A stretch of DNA of 59,001 bases from Clostridia bacterium (lineage in GTDB: Bacteria > Bacillota > Clostridia > Oscillospirales > CAG-272). Below, one piece after another: positions 1 to 8,058 of the stretch. Made by a program: the position numbers and the translations under genes. The stretch spans positions 1 through 59,001 of the forward strand of contig JAFYBN010000009.1 of the NCBI GenBank assembly GCA_017540175.1, written 5' to 3'. Position 1 is the stretch's first letter; each line of letters begins with the position of its first letter. Under the pieces are notes generated by a model, which saw only the letters and a list, made by a program, of their open reading frames with translations, was not told where the DNA came from and searched no databases.

Positions 1-484
1 ATCTGAACGCGCCCATGTAATGCGCGTTTATGAGCGCATGAGGAAATTCGCGCAGGCGCGAATTTCCAAGTTTCGGCTGCAGCGTATTTAGTTCGCGCTG
101 AATCTGTTCAAGTCCAGTTCCTTTGTCACTTGCTGTTCGCCGGCAAGTACCGCTGAATAGGTGAGAGGAGTGAAGCTGCACCGTCGGAGCCGCTGAAGAG
201 GATCAAGAACAACAGATTGGATGGCCAAGGGGGCCCTCGGGGAGGGCACCTGCGGCCTGAGCTGGTGCCCTCCCCGCGCCGCCCGCGTAGGACAATACTT
301 CGTTCCACAAACGCGAAGCGTTTGTTTCAAAAACCATGCGGTTTCAGCAAATTCTACCCGTGACACCGACCGCACCCTCGACGCAGTCAGGCTGGGCAAT
401 ACAAATCCGTAATTCCCAAACACGGAAGTTCGCACTGCGCGCGAACTCGGGCGAGGAGTTTGTTTCCTAAGGCGCAGTACAGCA
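1..484. other. Non-coding region with several inverted repeats
   Basis: No convincing gene is seen. Small open frames here lack ribosome binding sites and recognisable motifs. Inverted repeats are frequent: an 11-bp stem at 42-52/57-67, a 12-bp perfect stem at 239-250/264-275 with a 13-nt loop, a 7-bp stem at 308-314/318-324 and short stems near 331-344 and 427-448. The pattern suggests a dispersed intergenic repeat or a structured RNA, but I cannot name a family. Confidence 0.5.
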
Positions 485-519
485 AAAAACCTGCTCCCGA
501 AAAACGAAAGCAGGTTTTT
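485..519. terminator. Bidirectional intrinsic terminator
   Basis: An 11-bp perfect stem, AAAAACCTGCT (485-495) against AGCAGGTTTTT (509-519), has A/T tracts on both flanks. It lies about 60 bp beyond the stop codon of the minus-strand binding-protein gene and would end that transcript. Confidence 0.75.
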
Positions 520-580
520 GTCGTTATCGCTGTGCGCTGTCAGCGCGAATTCCCCGCCGGGGAACGAAAGGGATACGAAA

Positions 581-2092
581 TCAGCCGGCGCGCTGCGCCT
601 GCAGCTTTTCGAGCTTCTCCAGCGCCTTGTCGCGCGATTTTCCGAACAGCTTGATGCTGCGCTGCCACGCCGACGCCAGTCCCGTGCCGCCGCCGTAGAT
701 GACGTTGAAGACGGTTCCGGAGAAGCTGCCCCATTCGTTGATGTACGCCGGGTCGTAGCACCGGGAGGACAGGATGATGTCCATCATTTCGGAGGATTCC
801 TGATCGCGCATGTACTTGTAGGTCAGGGCGGTGTCGTAGTACGCGACGGTGAGGGTGGTCATGGACTTCGCCGCCATCGCCTCGATGATCGCGCCCGCCA
901 TTTCGGTGTTGTTCTGCGAAACGGGAATGACGACCGCCTTCGCCGCGGTGTTGTGCACGAAGTTGTAGAAGCGGCTCTGCCCCTCGTCGAACTTCGGCCA
1001 CGGGATGACGCCGAACTCCGTCTCGCTGTTGCGCATGCGGATGATGCACTGCGCGACCTCGCCGTAGAAGAGGGCGCGGCCTTCCTCGAAGATGTAGCGC
1101 AGATCATCCGTGCCATAGCTCGTGCGGTCGGAGACGAAGACGTTGTCGAGATCGCCGAGGATCATGCCCGCCTTTTCCACCACGCGGGTGACGCGGTCAA
1201 GATCGGTGATCAGGGTCGGGATGCCCTCCGCGTTCTTCGGGGCGAGCTGTTCGCCCGAGGCATAGAGCAGGCCGTAGCAGGTGTTCGCCGTCGTGACGAA
1301 GCCGAACTGGTCGATCTGGGGCTTCAGCTTGCCGTCGCCGTCCAGATCAAGCGTTGCGACCTTCAGCATTTCGTAAAGCGTGTCGTAATACCAGCGGTCC
1401 TCGCGCACAAGGGTGTAGATGTCGTCCAGCTGGTAGTCGGCGTGCAGTTTCTTGTTGAACATCAGAATCCACGTCGCGTCGTTGTCGATGACGGTGATGT
1501 CGCCCGTGCCGAGATAGACGTCGCCGTAGAGGGAGCAGTCCTCGGTGAGCCGGTGATCCCACCACGGTTTTTCGAGATTGATGTAGGGCATGTCGTACAT
1601 ATTGTAGACGTAGCCGTCGATGCCGAGGGTCTGGCACCGCATAATGCCGGTGAAGCCCGCGTCGTACGAGCCGCCGCCCGCCTTGATGTCGGTGACAAGA
1701 TCGCCGCGGACGGTGTTGTTCGTTTTATATTCGCCGAAGACGATGTTGTAGGTTCCCATCAGGTAGTCGTTGCGCTCGTAAACCGCGTCGTTGATGACGT
1801 CGCCGGTGATCTCCTCAACGAAGACGTCATAGGTAACCCAGTCCGAGCCGCAGTCGTCGTTCGCGCCCGCGGTGATGACCGTGAAGTCCTCGCCCCCGAA
1901 ATCGAGATCGGGAATGTCGGGCTTGATTTCCTCGGTTTCGGCAACGGCCTCCGCGCCTTCCGCCGAGGGAGCCGACGGGTCCGCGGCAGCCGCCGTGTCG
2001 GATTCGTCCGTGTTCTGCTTGCTTTCCGAGCAGGCGAGAAGCCACGAGGACGCCATGCACAAAACGAGGAGAAGGGAAATCAGTTTTTTCAT
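581..2092 (-). CDS. Extracellular solute-binding lipoprotein (sugar ABC type), orphan
   Basis: This 503-residue protein starts with a lipoprotein signal: basic MKK, a hydrophobic stretch and the lipobox LLAC, so it should be lipid-anchored outside the cytoplasmic membrane. A Ser/Thr/Glu/Ala-rich linker follows, then an FGGEDFTV segment and a large domain carrying YDVFVEE, a DLDGDGKL segment and FGVIPWPKFDE. These resemble the large carbohydrate-binding proteins common in gut Clostridia. The gene at 45319 shares the same layout and several motifs (DFGG, INDA/VNDA, DGDG, PFPK/PWPK), so the two are paralogues. No permease or ATPase gene is adjacent; it may share a membrane complex encoded elsewhere. 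The start is supported by AAAGGAG seven bases upstream. The ligand cannot be read from the sequence. Confidence 0.85.
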   Translation of the reverse strand: MKKLISLLLVLCMASSWLLACSESKQNTDESDTAAAADPSAPSAEGAEAVAETEEIKPDIPDLDFGGEDFTVITAGANDDCGSDWVTYDVFVEEITGDVINDAVYERNDYLMGTYNIVFGEYKTNNTVRGDLVTDIKAGGGSYDAGFTGIMRCQTLGIDGYVYNMYDMPYINLEKPWWDHRLTEDCSLYGDVYLGTGDITVIDNDATWILMFNKKLHADYQLDDIYTLVREDRWYYDTLYEMLKVATLDLDGDGKLKPQIDQFGFVTTANTCYGLLYASGEQLAPKNAEGIPTLITDLDRVTRVVEKAGMILGDLDNVFVSDRTSYGTDDLRYIFEEGRALFYGEVAQCIIRMRNSETEFGVIPWPKFDEGQSRFYNFVHNTAAKAVVIPVSQNNTEMAGAIIEAMAAKSMTTLTVAYYDTALTYKYMRDQESSEMMDIILSSRCYDPAYINEWGSFSGTVFNVIYGGGTGLASAWQRSIKLFGKSRDKALEKLEKLQAQRAG

Positions 2093-2141
2093 GAAGCGCT
2101 CCTTTCAGTTGTTGCGATACGGGTGTTGTGAATGTTGTTTT

Positions 2142-2170
2142 ATTATATAAAAAAACTCCGTGTTTGTCAA
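2142..2170 (-). promoter_or_regulatory. Promoter of the binding-protein gene
   Basis: On the minus strand TTGACA (2165-2170) is followed after 17 bp by TATAAT (2142-2147), a perfect vegetative-type promoter for the gene starting at 2092. Confidence 0.8.
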
Positions 2171-2274
2171 GGGGAAACCTGCCTGTTCTTGTGCAGATTC
2201 ACCGTTTTATGCGCGGAGTTGGATGAAATTTGAGATGTTTTTTCGCTTTTTCGCGTCCCGTGCCGGATTTTGCC

Positions 2275-2303
2275 TTGCCAAGCCGCGCGGGATGTGCTAT
2301 AAT
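2275..2303 (+). promoter_or_regulatory. Promoter of the esterase gene
   Basis: TTGCCA (2275-2280), 17 bp, TATAAT (2298-2303). It precedes the start at 2357 by about 50 bp. Confidence 0.7.
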
Positions 2304-2356
2304 GAAAACACTTGGGACGCGGCGGAACGCGCCCGAAAATCAAGGAGGAATTTCTT

Positions 2357-3124
2357 ATGCTGAAGGATTTTTCAAAGGAAGTGTTTGACGTCGTGATCCA
2401 GGCGGGTCAGTCGAACGCCGAGGGCTGCGGAATGGGCGAGACCGAGGACGCGTTCGGACAGGACGGCAGGATCTGGTATCTGAACAACGATTTCACGATC
2501 AGCCTCGCGGCGGAGCGGGTCTGGGGGAACGAGATCGCGAGCGATTTCTCCCTGTCCTTCGCGCGGGAATACCTGAGAGCCGGGCTTCTCGCGCCGGAGC
2601 GCAAGATTCTCATCGTCCGCAGCGCGGTGGGCGGCACGGGCTTCCGCGACAACCGCTGGAAGCCGCAGGACGATCTCTTCCTCCGCATGACCGACATGAT
2701 CAAAACGGCGATGGAGCTGAATCCGGCGAACCGCCTCGTCGCGCTGATCTGGCATCAGGGGGAGACCGACGCCGGCTTGAACGCGGGCTATGAGGAGCAT
2801 TACAACAATCTTATGACCCTGTACCGCCTGACCGCGGACGGCTTCGGCGTCCCGGAAATCCCCTTCATCGCGGGAGATTTTGTGCAGCAGTGGAAGACGG
2901 CGAACGCGGCGATCTGCGAGCCGGTCATCCGCGCCATCCGGGACGTGTGCCGCGACGTCGGCGGCGCGTTCGTCGAAACGGACGGACTCTGCTCGAACAC
3001 GCAGGAAAAGCGGCAGATCCCGCTCGCGTGGGAGGACACGATCCACTTCTCCCGCCGTTCGCTCGTCGAGCTGGGCAAGCGGTATTTCGCGGCGTATCGG
3101 GGCATTCTCGCAAAGAACGGCTGA
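2357..3124 (+). CDS. SASA/CE6-like carbohydrate acetylesterase
   Basis: The 255-residue protein has the opening motif VIQAGQSNAEG near its N terminus, typical of the sialate O-acetylesterase / carbohydrate esterase family 6 (SGNH hydrolase) fold: the GQSN block carries the nucleophilic Ser. Later blocks are VGGTGF, WHQGETDA (the conserved W-Q-GE-D block) and a C-terminal IHFSRRS containing the Asp/His region. Family members remove acetyl groups from xylan or sialic acid. There is no signal peptide, so it probably acts on imported oligosaccharides. The start at 2357 was chosen over an upstream in-frame one because AAGGAGG lies just before it. The gene is flanked by its own promoter and by the promoter of the next operon, so it is probably monocistronic. 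The exact substrate is not determined. Confidence 0.75.
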   Translation: MLKDFSKEVFDVVIQAGQSNAEGCGMGETEDAFGQDGRIWYLNNDFTISLAAERVWGNEIASDFSLSFAREYLRAGLLAPERKILIVRSAVGGTGFRDNRWKPQDDLFLRMTDMIKTAMELNPANRLVALIWHQGETDAGLNAGYEEHYNNLMTLYRLTADGFGVPEIPFIAGDFVQQWKTANAAICEPVIRAIRDVCRDVGGAFVETDGLCSNTQEKRQIPLAWEDTIHFSRRSLVELGKRYFAAYRGILAKNG

Positions 3125-3179
3125 GACGGAGAGGAGCCGGGGGGCGCGCACAAAAAATGTCGATTCCCGCCGCATACGC

Positions 3180-3208
3180 TTGATTTTCGAAGAACGGTAT
3201 GATATAAT
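3180..3208 (+). promoter_or_regulatory. Promoter of the ExbB/ExbD-like operon
   Basis: TTGATT (3180-3185), 17 bp, TATAAT (3203-3208), about 30 bp before the first start codon at 3241. It indicates that the three genes 3241-4828 form their own transcription unit. Confidence 0.7.
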
Positions 3209-3240
3209 CAAATCGAAAACAGAGCGCGGGAGGGGATACC

Positions 3241-3762
3241 ATGGGCTTTTTGGCGTTCGTGCGGAAAATGATCGACAGCGTTTTTGATTTCGCAAACATC
3301 TTGATCTTCATCGTGGCGCTTTTGGCATTGGCGTGCTTCTTCATCGTCAAAAACGAAAACAGCAAGGTCGATCTGAACTTCGAGGAATGGAAGAACGAAA
3401 ACTATTATTCCCGGGACGTCTACCGCAAGCTGAAGTTCGGTTATACGGCCTTTCTCACGTGCATTACCCTCTTCCCCCTGCTCGGCATGCTCGGCACGGT
3501 GATGTCCCTGGTCATGCTGGATTTTTCGGACGCCCAGGGACTCATCAGCGCGCGCAGCAGCTTCTTTGTCGCGCTGACGTCGACGGCGTGGGGGATCATC
3601 TTTGCCATCATCTTCAAGGTTTTGAACGTGTTCATCGCAACAAGCGCCGACGACAATATCCGCAAAATGACGGAACTCATCGACCGCAAGGCGCTGAACG
3701 TCGACAGCCGCCGTGTGAAGGTGGTCGACGTGAAGCCCGGACGCCGCAAATGGAGAAGGTGA
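3241..3762 (+). CDS. MotA/TolQ/ExbB-family proton channel protein (short form)
   Basis: A 173-residue membrane protein with three predicted helices at about residues 17-36, 67-93 and 107-133. The second and third carry the family signature: PLLGMLGTVMSL, then FFVALTSTAWGIIFAI, which match the GLLGTV and AL-TTA-GL blocks of ExbB/TolQ/MotA. The C-terminal tail is basic. It is shorter than ExbB (about 240) but keeps the channel-forming core. It is the first gene of a tight cassette: four bases separate it from the ExbD-like gene at 3767. I infer a stator-like proton channel that converts ion flow to mechanical work; its target is unknown. No TonB, flagellar or outer-membrane gene is near. The family is well supported, the role is not. 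Confidence 0.8.
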   Translation: MGFLAFVRKMIDSVFDFANILIFIVALLALACFFIVKNENSKVDLNFEEWKNENYYSRDVYRKLKFGYTAFLTCITLFPLLGMLGTVMSLVMLDFSDAQGLISARSSFFVALTSTAWGIIFAIIFKVLNVFIATSADDNIRKMTELIDRKALNVDSRRVKVVDVKPGRRKWRR

Positions 3763-3766
3763 GCGC

Positions 3767-4375
3767 ATGAAGTTCAAGGACGTCACGCTCGATTTTACCT
3801 CCTTGCTCGACGTGATTCTCATCATACTGTTCTTCTTCATCCTGTACAGCGTGTTCGACATGGATCAGGCCATCGCAGAGACGGAGCAGACGCGCGAATC
3901 CTACGAGCAGATGAGCGCCGACCTCGAAGACGAATACCGCCGGAAGCAGGATGCGCTCGACGAGGAGCGGGAGCAGGCGCGCGAAAAGATCGAAGCGGAA
4001 TGGGACAGACTACTCGCTCTCGGGGATGAGAGCGCGGCAAACCAGCGCGCGCTCGACCGGTTCGAGGGGGGCGGAATGCCGACCTTTCGCCTTCTGATCC
4101 CGGACGACGATCCGTCCGGAAACTGGAGCCTGCGCGTTCTGCGCGGGGGCGAGATCGCGGACGAGATCCTCCCGGGCGAGCCGCTGGACGAGCGGATCCG
4201 CGAAGCGCTCGCGACGGTTTTCGCGGAGGATAATGAGGTCATGCTCGTGACCTTTCTGTACGACGGGAACGCGCTCGGCTCAAACCGGCTGTGCGCGGCG
4301 ATCCTCGACGCGTTCGGCAGGGTGGGCGCGGCAAAGAGCGGCTTTTATCTCAACACCATCAATATATCCAGATGA
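3767..4375 (+). CDS. ExbD/TolR-like protein with coiled coil
   Basis: The 202-residue protein begins with a short cytoplasmic stretch and one membrane helix (about 13-30) whose start, DFTSLLDVILIILFFFI, has the ExbD/TolR pattern P-x-x-D-V-x-LVLLIIFM, with Asp15 in the place of the proton-carrying Asp of ExbD. A charged coiled coil (about 34-100, rich in Glu, Arg, Gln) replaces the flexible linker of ExbD. The remaining 104-202 looks like a beta-alpha extracytoplasmic domain. It lies four bases after the ExbB-like gene and twelve before a third protein, so the three are probably made together. The coiled coil is unusual for ExbD and could set the distance to a cell-wall partner. Confidence 0.7.
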   Translation: MKFKDVTLDFTSLLDVILIILFFFILYSVFDMDQAIAETEQTRESYEQMSADLEDEYRRKQDALDEEREQAREKIEAEWDRLLALGDESAANQRALDRFEGGGMPTFRLLIPDDDPSGNWSLRVLRGGEIADEILPGEPLDERIREALATVFAEDNEVMLVTFLYDGNALGSNRLCAAILDAFGRVGAAKSGFYLNTINISR

Positions 4376-4387
4376 GGAGGATCGGAA

Positions 4388-4828
4388 ATGGAAAAGAAAA
4401 AGAAGAGTAAGGTCGGCGGAACCGTGGGAGCGGTCGCCGTGGTTGCGGTCGTGCTCGGCGTCCTCTTCGGAACGGGCAAGCTCGGCTTCGGCAGCGGACT
4501 GGGACTCGGAGGTTCCGCGCCCGAGGCGGAAAAGACCGCCGCTGAGACGCCGGCGGAGACGCCCGCGGACACGCAGGAACGGAGCGGGGAGTCCGAGACG
4601 GATAAGGTCTTCGAGATTCGGGTACAGGGCCGAGAATACAATTATGAGAACGTCACCTACGGCGGAGCGGAGCATCCTTTGGACGATCTGATCGCGGCGC
4701 TCGCGGACGCGGACAAGGACGCGCGGATCCAGTTGATCGTGGAGGACAGCGCGACGAAAAACGCCGTGGACGACCTCAAGGCCGCGCTGACGGCCGCGGG
4801 ATTCACGAACGTGCATTCCGAAGACTGA
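4388..4828 (+). CDS. Small membrane protein with ExbD-like C-terminal domain
   Basis: The 146-residue protein has a Lys-rich N terminus, one helix (about 10-30), an acidic Pro/Thr/Glu linker (about 43-72) and a compact domain (73-144). The domain layout is beta strand (VFEIRVQG), beta (YNYENVTYGG), helix (HPLDDLIAALADADK), beta (RIQLIVEDS), helix (AVDDLKAALTAAGF), beta (NVHS), which parallels the periplasmic domain of ExbD. The helix lacks the conserved membrane Asp, so it would be an accessory or second ExbD-type subunit. GAGGAGG lies just before the start. I do not recognise a named family; the ExbD relation is read from the pattern and needs structure prediction. Confidence 0.6.
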   Translation: MEKKKKSKVGGTVGAVAVVAVVLGVLFGTGKLGFGSGLGLGGSAPEAEKTAAETPAETPADTQERSGESETDKVFEIRVQGREYNYENVTYGGAEHPLDDLIAALADADKDARIQLIVEDSATKNAVDDLKAALTAAGFTNVHSED

Positions 4829-4873
4829 CGGCTGACGGCGTGACGGCGGATCGATCCAAAAACCTTAAAACAT

Positions 4874-4921
4874 AAAACCCTCCCGGCGGCAGGACGAAGC
4901 CTGAACCGCAGGGAGGGTTTT
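4874..4921. terminator. Bidirectional intrinsic terminator
   Basis: AAAACCCTCCC (4874-4884) pairs with GGGAGGGTTTT (4911-4921). It sits between the convergent ExbD-like and DUF6171 genes and can end both transcripts. Confidence 0.8.
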
Positions 4922-4922
4922 G

Positions 4923-5174
4923 TCACCATTTTTTCCCCTTGACGTCGGGGCATTTTGATTTTTTGAATGCCGCGCGGAGCTCAACGTAGCATCCGCATTT
5001 GAGGCACATGCCGGAGAGCAGAAAATCACAGCTCCGGCACGCGGCAAGGCGGCGTTCGTACAGCGCTTCGTCCGTCCGGTCCTTTTCCGGGATGCGTCCG
5101 ATCCCCGCCCGGACCGCTTGGTACACGTCTCCTTCTGCGGCCTCCCGGAGCAGACAGCGCCTGCATTCCTTCAT
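4923..5174 (-). CDS. DUF6171-like small Cys-rich protein
   Basis: An 83-residue protein with an N-terminal C-x-x-C (ECRRC) and a second cluster CRSCDFLLSGMC-LKCGC, then a basic end with KCPD. The spaced Cys residues suggest a zinc- or iron-binding fold, in the style of the DUF6171 proteins of Clostridia. Function is unknown. It starts 25 bp after the GH51 gene stops, in the same direction, so both are probably on one mRNA. There is no signal peptide. Confidence 0.65.
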   Translation of the reverse strand: MKECRRCLLREAAEGDVYQAVRAGIGRIPEKDRTDEALYERRLAACRSCDFLLSGMCLKCGCYVELRAAFKKSKCPDVKGKKW

Positions 5175-5199
5175 CGTTTCGGCGTTTCCCGGGAAGGGT

Positions 5200-6678
5200 T
5201 CAGCGGACGAGGAATTTCACGACGGAGCAGGGCGGCAAAGTCGCCGTGAAGCCGTCCGCGGTCAGCTCGAACGCGTCGAAGCCCGTGGTCTTCACCTTGT
5301 CCGGCGTCTCGAAGGTGTTGTGGTCGTGCGGGTCGCCCGTGAGGATTTCCGCCGTCACCTCCGTCACGCGGCGGTCGGCGATCTGGCAGAGGATTTCCGC
5401 ACTTTCCGTGAGGGAGGTGTTCACGATCGTCGAGACGATCGTGCCGTCCTCCTTCATCGACGCGCTCTCGATGAGCGTCGGGAACTTCCTCCTGCGGTCG
5501 ATCTCGGTGACGGGGGTCGTCAGGTGGGAGCCGAGCAGGGTGTTGTCCTGATGGTCGCGGAACAGGGCGAAGGCGTAATAGGTCGGGGTGAGGAGCATGT
5601 CCGCCCCGTCGGTCAGCGCGACGGACTGGAGCACGTTGATCGTCTGCGCGATGTTCGCCATCGTCACGCGGTCGCTGTGCTTGTTGAAGATGTTCAGGGT
5701 CATGCCCGCGACGATGGCGTCCCGGATCGCGTTCTGCTGGTAGAGGAAGCCGGGGTTGGTGCCCTCTTCCACGTCGTGCCAGATGCCCCATTCGTCCACG
5801 ATGAGACCGACGCGCTTTCTCGGGTCGTACCGGTTCATGATCTCGCTGTGGCGGGTGATGATGTCGTCGATCTGGTACGCGCTCGCGAGCGTGAGGGCGT
5901 ATTCCTCGTCGTCAAATTCCAGCGCGCTGCCCTTGTGGCCCCAGTCGTGGGTGATGGTGTAGTAGTGCAGGGAAAGTCCGTCCATCATGCCGCCCGCGCG
6001 TTTCATGAGCACGTCCGTCCAGTTCACGTCCCCGCCGTTCGGACCGCAGGCGATCTTCATGACGCGGTTGTCCCGGCTGTACTGGCGGACGTAGGTTGCG
6101 TAGCGGCGATACTGATCCGCGTAGAATTCCGCGCTCATATTGCCGCCGCAGCCCCAGTTTTCGTTGCCCACGCCGAAGTATTTGAGCCGCCACGGCTTTT
6201 CGCTTCCGTTTTCGCGTCTGAGGTCCGCCATGGGGGAGACGCCGTCGAAGGTCATGTATTCGACCCATTCGCTCATTTCCTGCACGGTGCCGGAGCCGAG
6301 GTTGCCGGTGACGTAGGCGTCGCACCCGAGCTGGCGGCAGAGCTCGAAGAACTCATGCGTGCCGAAGGAATTGTCTTCGATGACCCCGCCCCAGTGGGTG
6401 TTGATCATCTTCTTACGCTTTTCCTTCGGACCGATGCCGTCCTTCCAGTGATACTCGTCGGCGAAGCAGCCGCCCGGCCAGCGGAGCACGGGAAGCCCCA
6501 TGGCCTTCAGCGCGTCCACGATATCCTTTCTCATGCCGTTTACGTTCGGGATGGGGGAATCCTCTCCGACGTAGGTGCCCTCGTAGATGCACCGTCCGAG
6601 ATGCTCGCTGAACGTGCCGTAAATGTCGCGGTTGATCTTGCTCAGGGGCTGGTTGGGATTGATCAGGTATTTTTCCAT
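5200..6678 (-). CDS. abfA: GH51 alpha-L-arabinofuranosidase
   Basis: A 492-residue cytoplasmic glycosidase of family GH51, the usual length. The N terminus has [19 protein letters not shown] and [20 protein letters not shown], both hallmark GH51 blocks. The acid/base Glu lies in [11 protein letters not shown] (about residue 174) and the nucleophilic Glu in VDEWGIWHD (about residue 294). The C-terminal beta-sandwich follows from about residue 370. It releases terminal L-arabinose from arabinan, arabinoxylan or arabinogalactan oligosaccharides; lack of a signal peptide implies that the substrates are imported first. GGAGG precedes the start and a strong promoter lies upstream. The DUF6171 gene follows it. 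Confidence 0.93.
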   Translation of the reverse strand: MEKYLINPNQPLSKINRDIYGTFSEHLGRCIYEGTYVGEDSPIPNVNGMRKDIVDALKAMGLPVLRWPGGCFADEYHWKDGIGPKEKRKKMINTHWGGVIEDNSFGTHEFFELCRQLGCDAYVTGNLGSGTVQEMSEWVEYMTFDGVSPMADLRRENGSEKPWRLKYFGVGNENWGCGGNMSAEFYADQYRRYATYVRQYSRDNRVMKIACGPNGGDVNWTDVLMKRAGGMMDGLSLHYYTITHDWGHKGSALEFDDEEYALTLASAYQIDDIITRHSEIMNRYDPRKRVGLIVDEWGIWHDVEEGTNPGFLYQQNAIRDAIVAGMTLNIFNKHSDRVTMANIAQTINVLQSVALTDGADMLLTPTYYAFALFRDHQDNTLLGSHLTTPVTEIDRRRKFPTLIESASMKEDGTIVSTIVNTSLTESAEILCQIADRRVTEVTAEILTGDPHDHNTFETPDKVKTTGFDAFELTADGFTATLPPCSVVKFLVR

Positions 6679-6708
6679 GGTCTGCCTCCGTTTTTAATAT
6701 TCACCCGC

Positions 6709-6737
6709 ATTATAGCATATGGGTGGGGCGGTGTCAA
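6709..6737 (-). promoter_or_regulatory. Promoter of the GH51 gene
   Basis: Minus strand TTGACA (6732-6737), 17 bp, TATAAT (6709-6714). Confidence 0.8.
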
Positions 6738-6877
6738 GACAGAAAATGAAGAGGGCTGTCCGCCCGTGCATCCGACGCAAACCGGCACGAAATGTCCTTC
6801 CCGAAGGTCCGGTTTCCGCAACGGGCGGGAGATTACTCTCCCCCGCCGACTTCGTTTCACAAATTTTCCTCAAAGGA

Positions 6878-6906
6878 TGGACACGGCGCGCGGAATGTGA
6901 TACAAT
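6878..6906 (+). promoter_or_regulatory. Promoter upstream of the UroD-like/feo cluster
   Basis: TGGACA (6878-6883), 17 bp, TACAAT (6901-6906), about 57 bp before the UroD-like start. No strong terminator is visible between here and 12786, so feoAB and later genes may be read from it. Confidence 0.6.
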
Positions 6907-6962
6907 GAAGCAAAGATCGACCCGGGCTCCGGCGGAGCGCGGGTCGGGCGGAAAGGGTTTGG

Positions 6963-8054
6963 ATGATGGCCGTACATTTTGACAGGGAACGCATGGCGCG
7001 CGTCATGGAGACCCATGAGCTGTGGTGGGAAGGAAAGCTGGACAGACCCCTCGTCCACCTCTCCCTCGGAGGGCGGTACCCGGCGGAGGGCAGTCCGCGG
7101 GCGCCCTAGCTGTCGCAGGCGACCTGCGCGGATTTTTCGTGGTCCGCGGAGGAGATCGTCGACACGTTCGATTGGGCGCTCAGCCAAAACGAATACATGG
7201 GCGACGCGTATCCGAGCGTAAATTTCGACGCCTTCGGCCCGGGCGTGCTCGCGGCGTTCTGCGGGGCGCGCCTCGACAACTCCAGCGGCAGGGTCTGGTT
7301 CTGGCCTGCCGAGGACAAGCCGATCTCCGGGATCCACGCGGTCTACGACCCGGAAAACAAATGGGTGAAGCGCATCCGGGACATTTACCGGGCAGGGGTC
7401 TCGCGCTGGGAGGGCAGGGTCATCATGGGCATGCCCGACCTCGGCGGCATCCTTGACGCGGCGGCTTCCCTTGTGGGGACGGAAAATCTCCTTTACGCGC
7501 TCATCGACGAGCCGGAGGAGGTGGACCGCCTGGTCGGTGAGCTCGAGACCGCGTGGCACGCCGCGTACCGGGATTTCGCCGCCGTGCTCGCGCCGCAGGG
7601 CGGCTTCACCGACTGGAACGGACTGCTTTCGAAATCGCCGGCGTATGTTTTGCAGTGCGATTTCTGCTATATGATCGGACAGGAGGCGTTCCGGCGCTTC
7701 GTGCTCGGCACGCTGAGGCGGGACACCGAAAAGCTCACCCATACGATCTACCACCTCGACGGCATCGGGGAGCTGATCCACCTCGACGACATCCTGAGCC
7801 TGCCGCGGCTGAACGCGGTGCAGTGGGTGTACGGGGCGGGCAAGCCGGGCGCGCGGCATTGGCTCGACGTGTACCGAAAAATCATGGACGCGGGCAAGCA
7901 GATCATGATCATCGACGGCGTGGCGGAATTCTTTGACGTCTGGCGGCAGCTCGGGGGCACGCCCTACGCGCGGTGGGGAATGCCCGCCGCCGAGCGGGAC
8001 CGGGCGCTCGCCTTGCTTCGGGAAATCGGAATTCGGGAAGACATCGGGGGATGA
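6963..8054 (+). pseudogene. UroD-superfamily protein gene interrupted by in-frame TAG
   Basis: Read in one frame, 6963-8054 encodes a 363-codon UroD-like protein except for a TAG at 7107-7109 (codon 49). Reading before the stop (ELWWEGKLDRPLVHLSLGG) and after it (LSQATCADFSW, then DAYPSVNFDAFGPGVLAAFCG) joins naturally, so one gene has been split. The rest has the family pattern YHLDGIGELIHLDD and QWVYGAGKP. Such proteins resemble uroporphyrinogen decarboxylase and corrinoid-linked methyltransferases, but the Cys zinc ligands of MtaA-type enzymes are not evident here. GGAAAGGG precedes the start. A restart at ATG 7197 would lose the N-terminal part. The TAG may be a true nonsense mutation, a consensus error or a decoded amber; elsewhere (rnpM) TAG is an ordinary stop. 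The end overlaps the spacer to feoAB by a few bases. Confidence 0.75.
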
Positions 8055-8058
8055 CGGT

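Noticed and set aside
88-435. 115-residue minus-strand frame at the left edge
   Set aside because: No ribosome binding site, no motif, and it spans several inverted repeats; more likely a non-coding repeat.
518-2131. Long plus-strand open frame opposite the binding-protein gene
   Set aside because: It mirrors the real minus-strand gene, is rich in Arg/Val/Asp as expected of an antisense frame in G+C-rich DNA, and has no ribosome binding site or motif.
3241-4828. Zorya-type anti-phage system
   Set aside because: ZorA is MotA-like, but there is no OmpA-domain ZorB and no ZorC/D/E-type gene; the partners are ExbD-like.
4999-6900. 633-residue plus-strand frame across the GH51 gene
   Set aside because: Shadow of GH51; its protein has no known domain and its start lies inside another gene.
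7107-7109. Pyrrolysine at the amber codon
   Set aside because: The gene is not in a pyrrolysine family, no pyl genes are in the window, and TAG ends rnpM normally. Kept only as a remote alternative.
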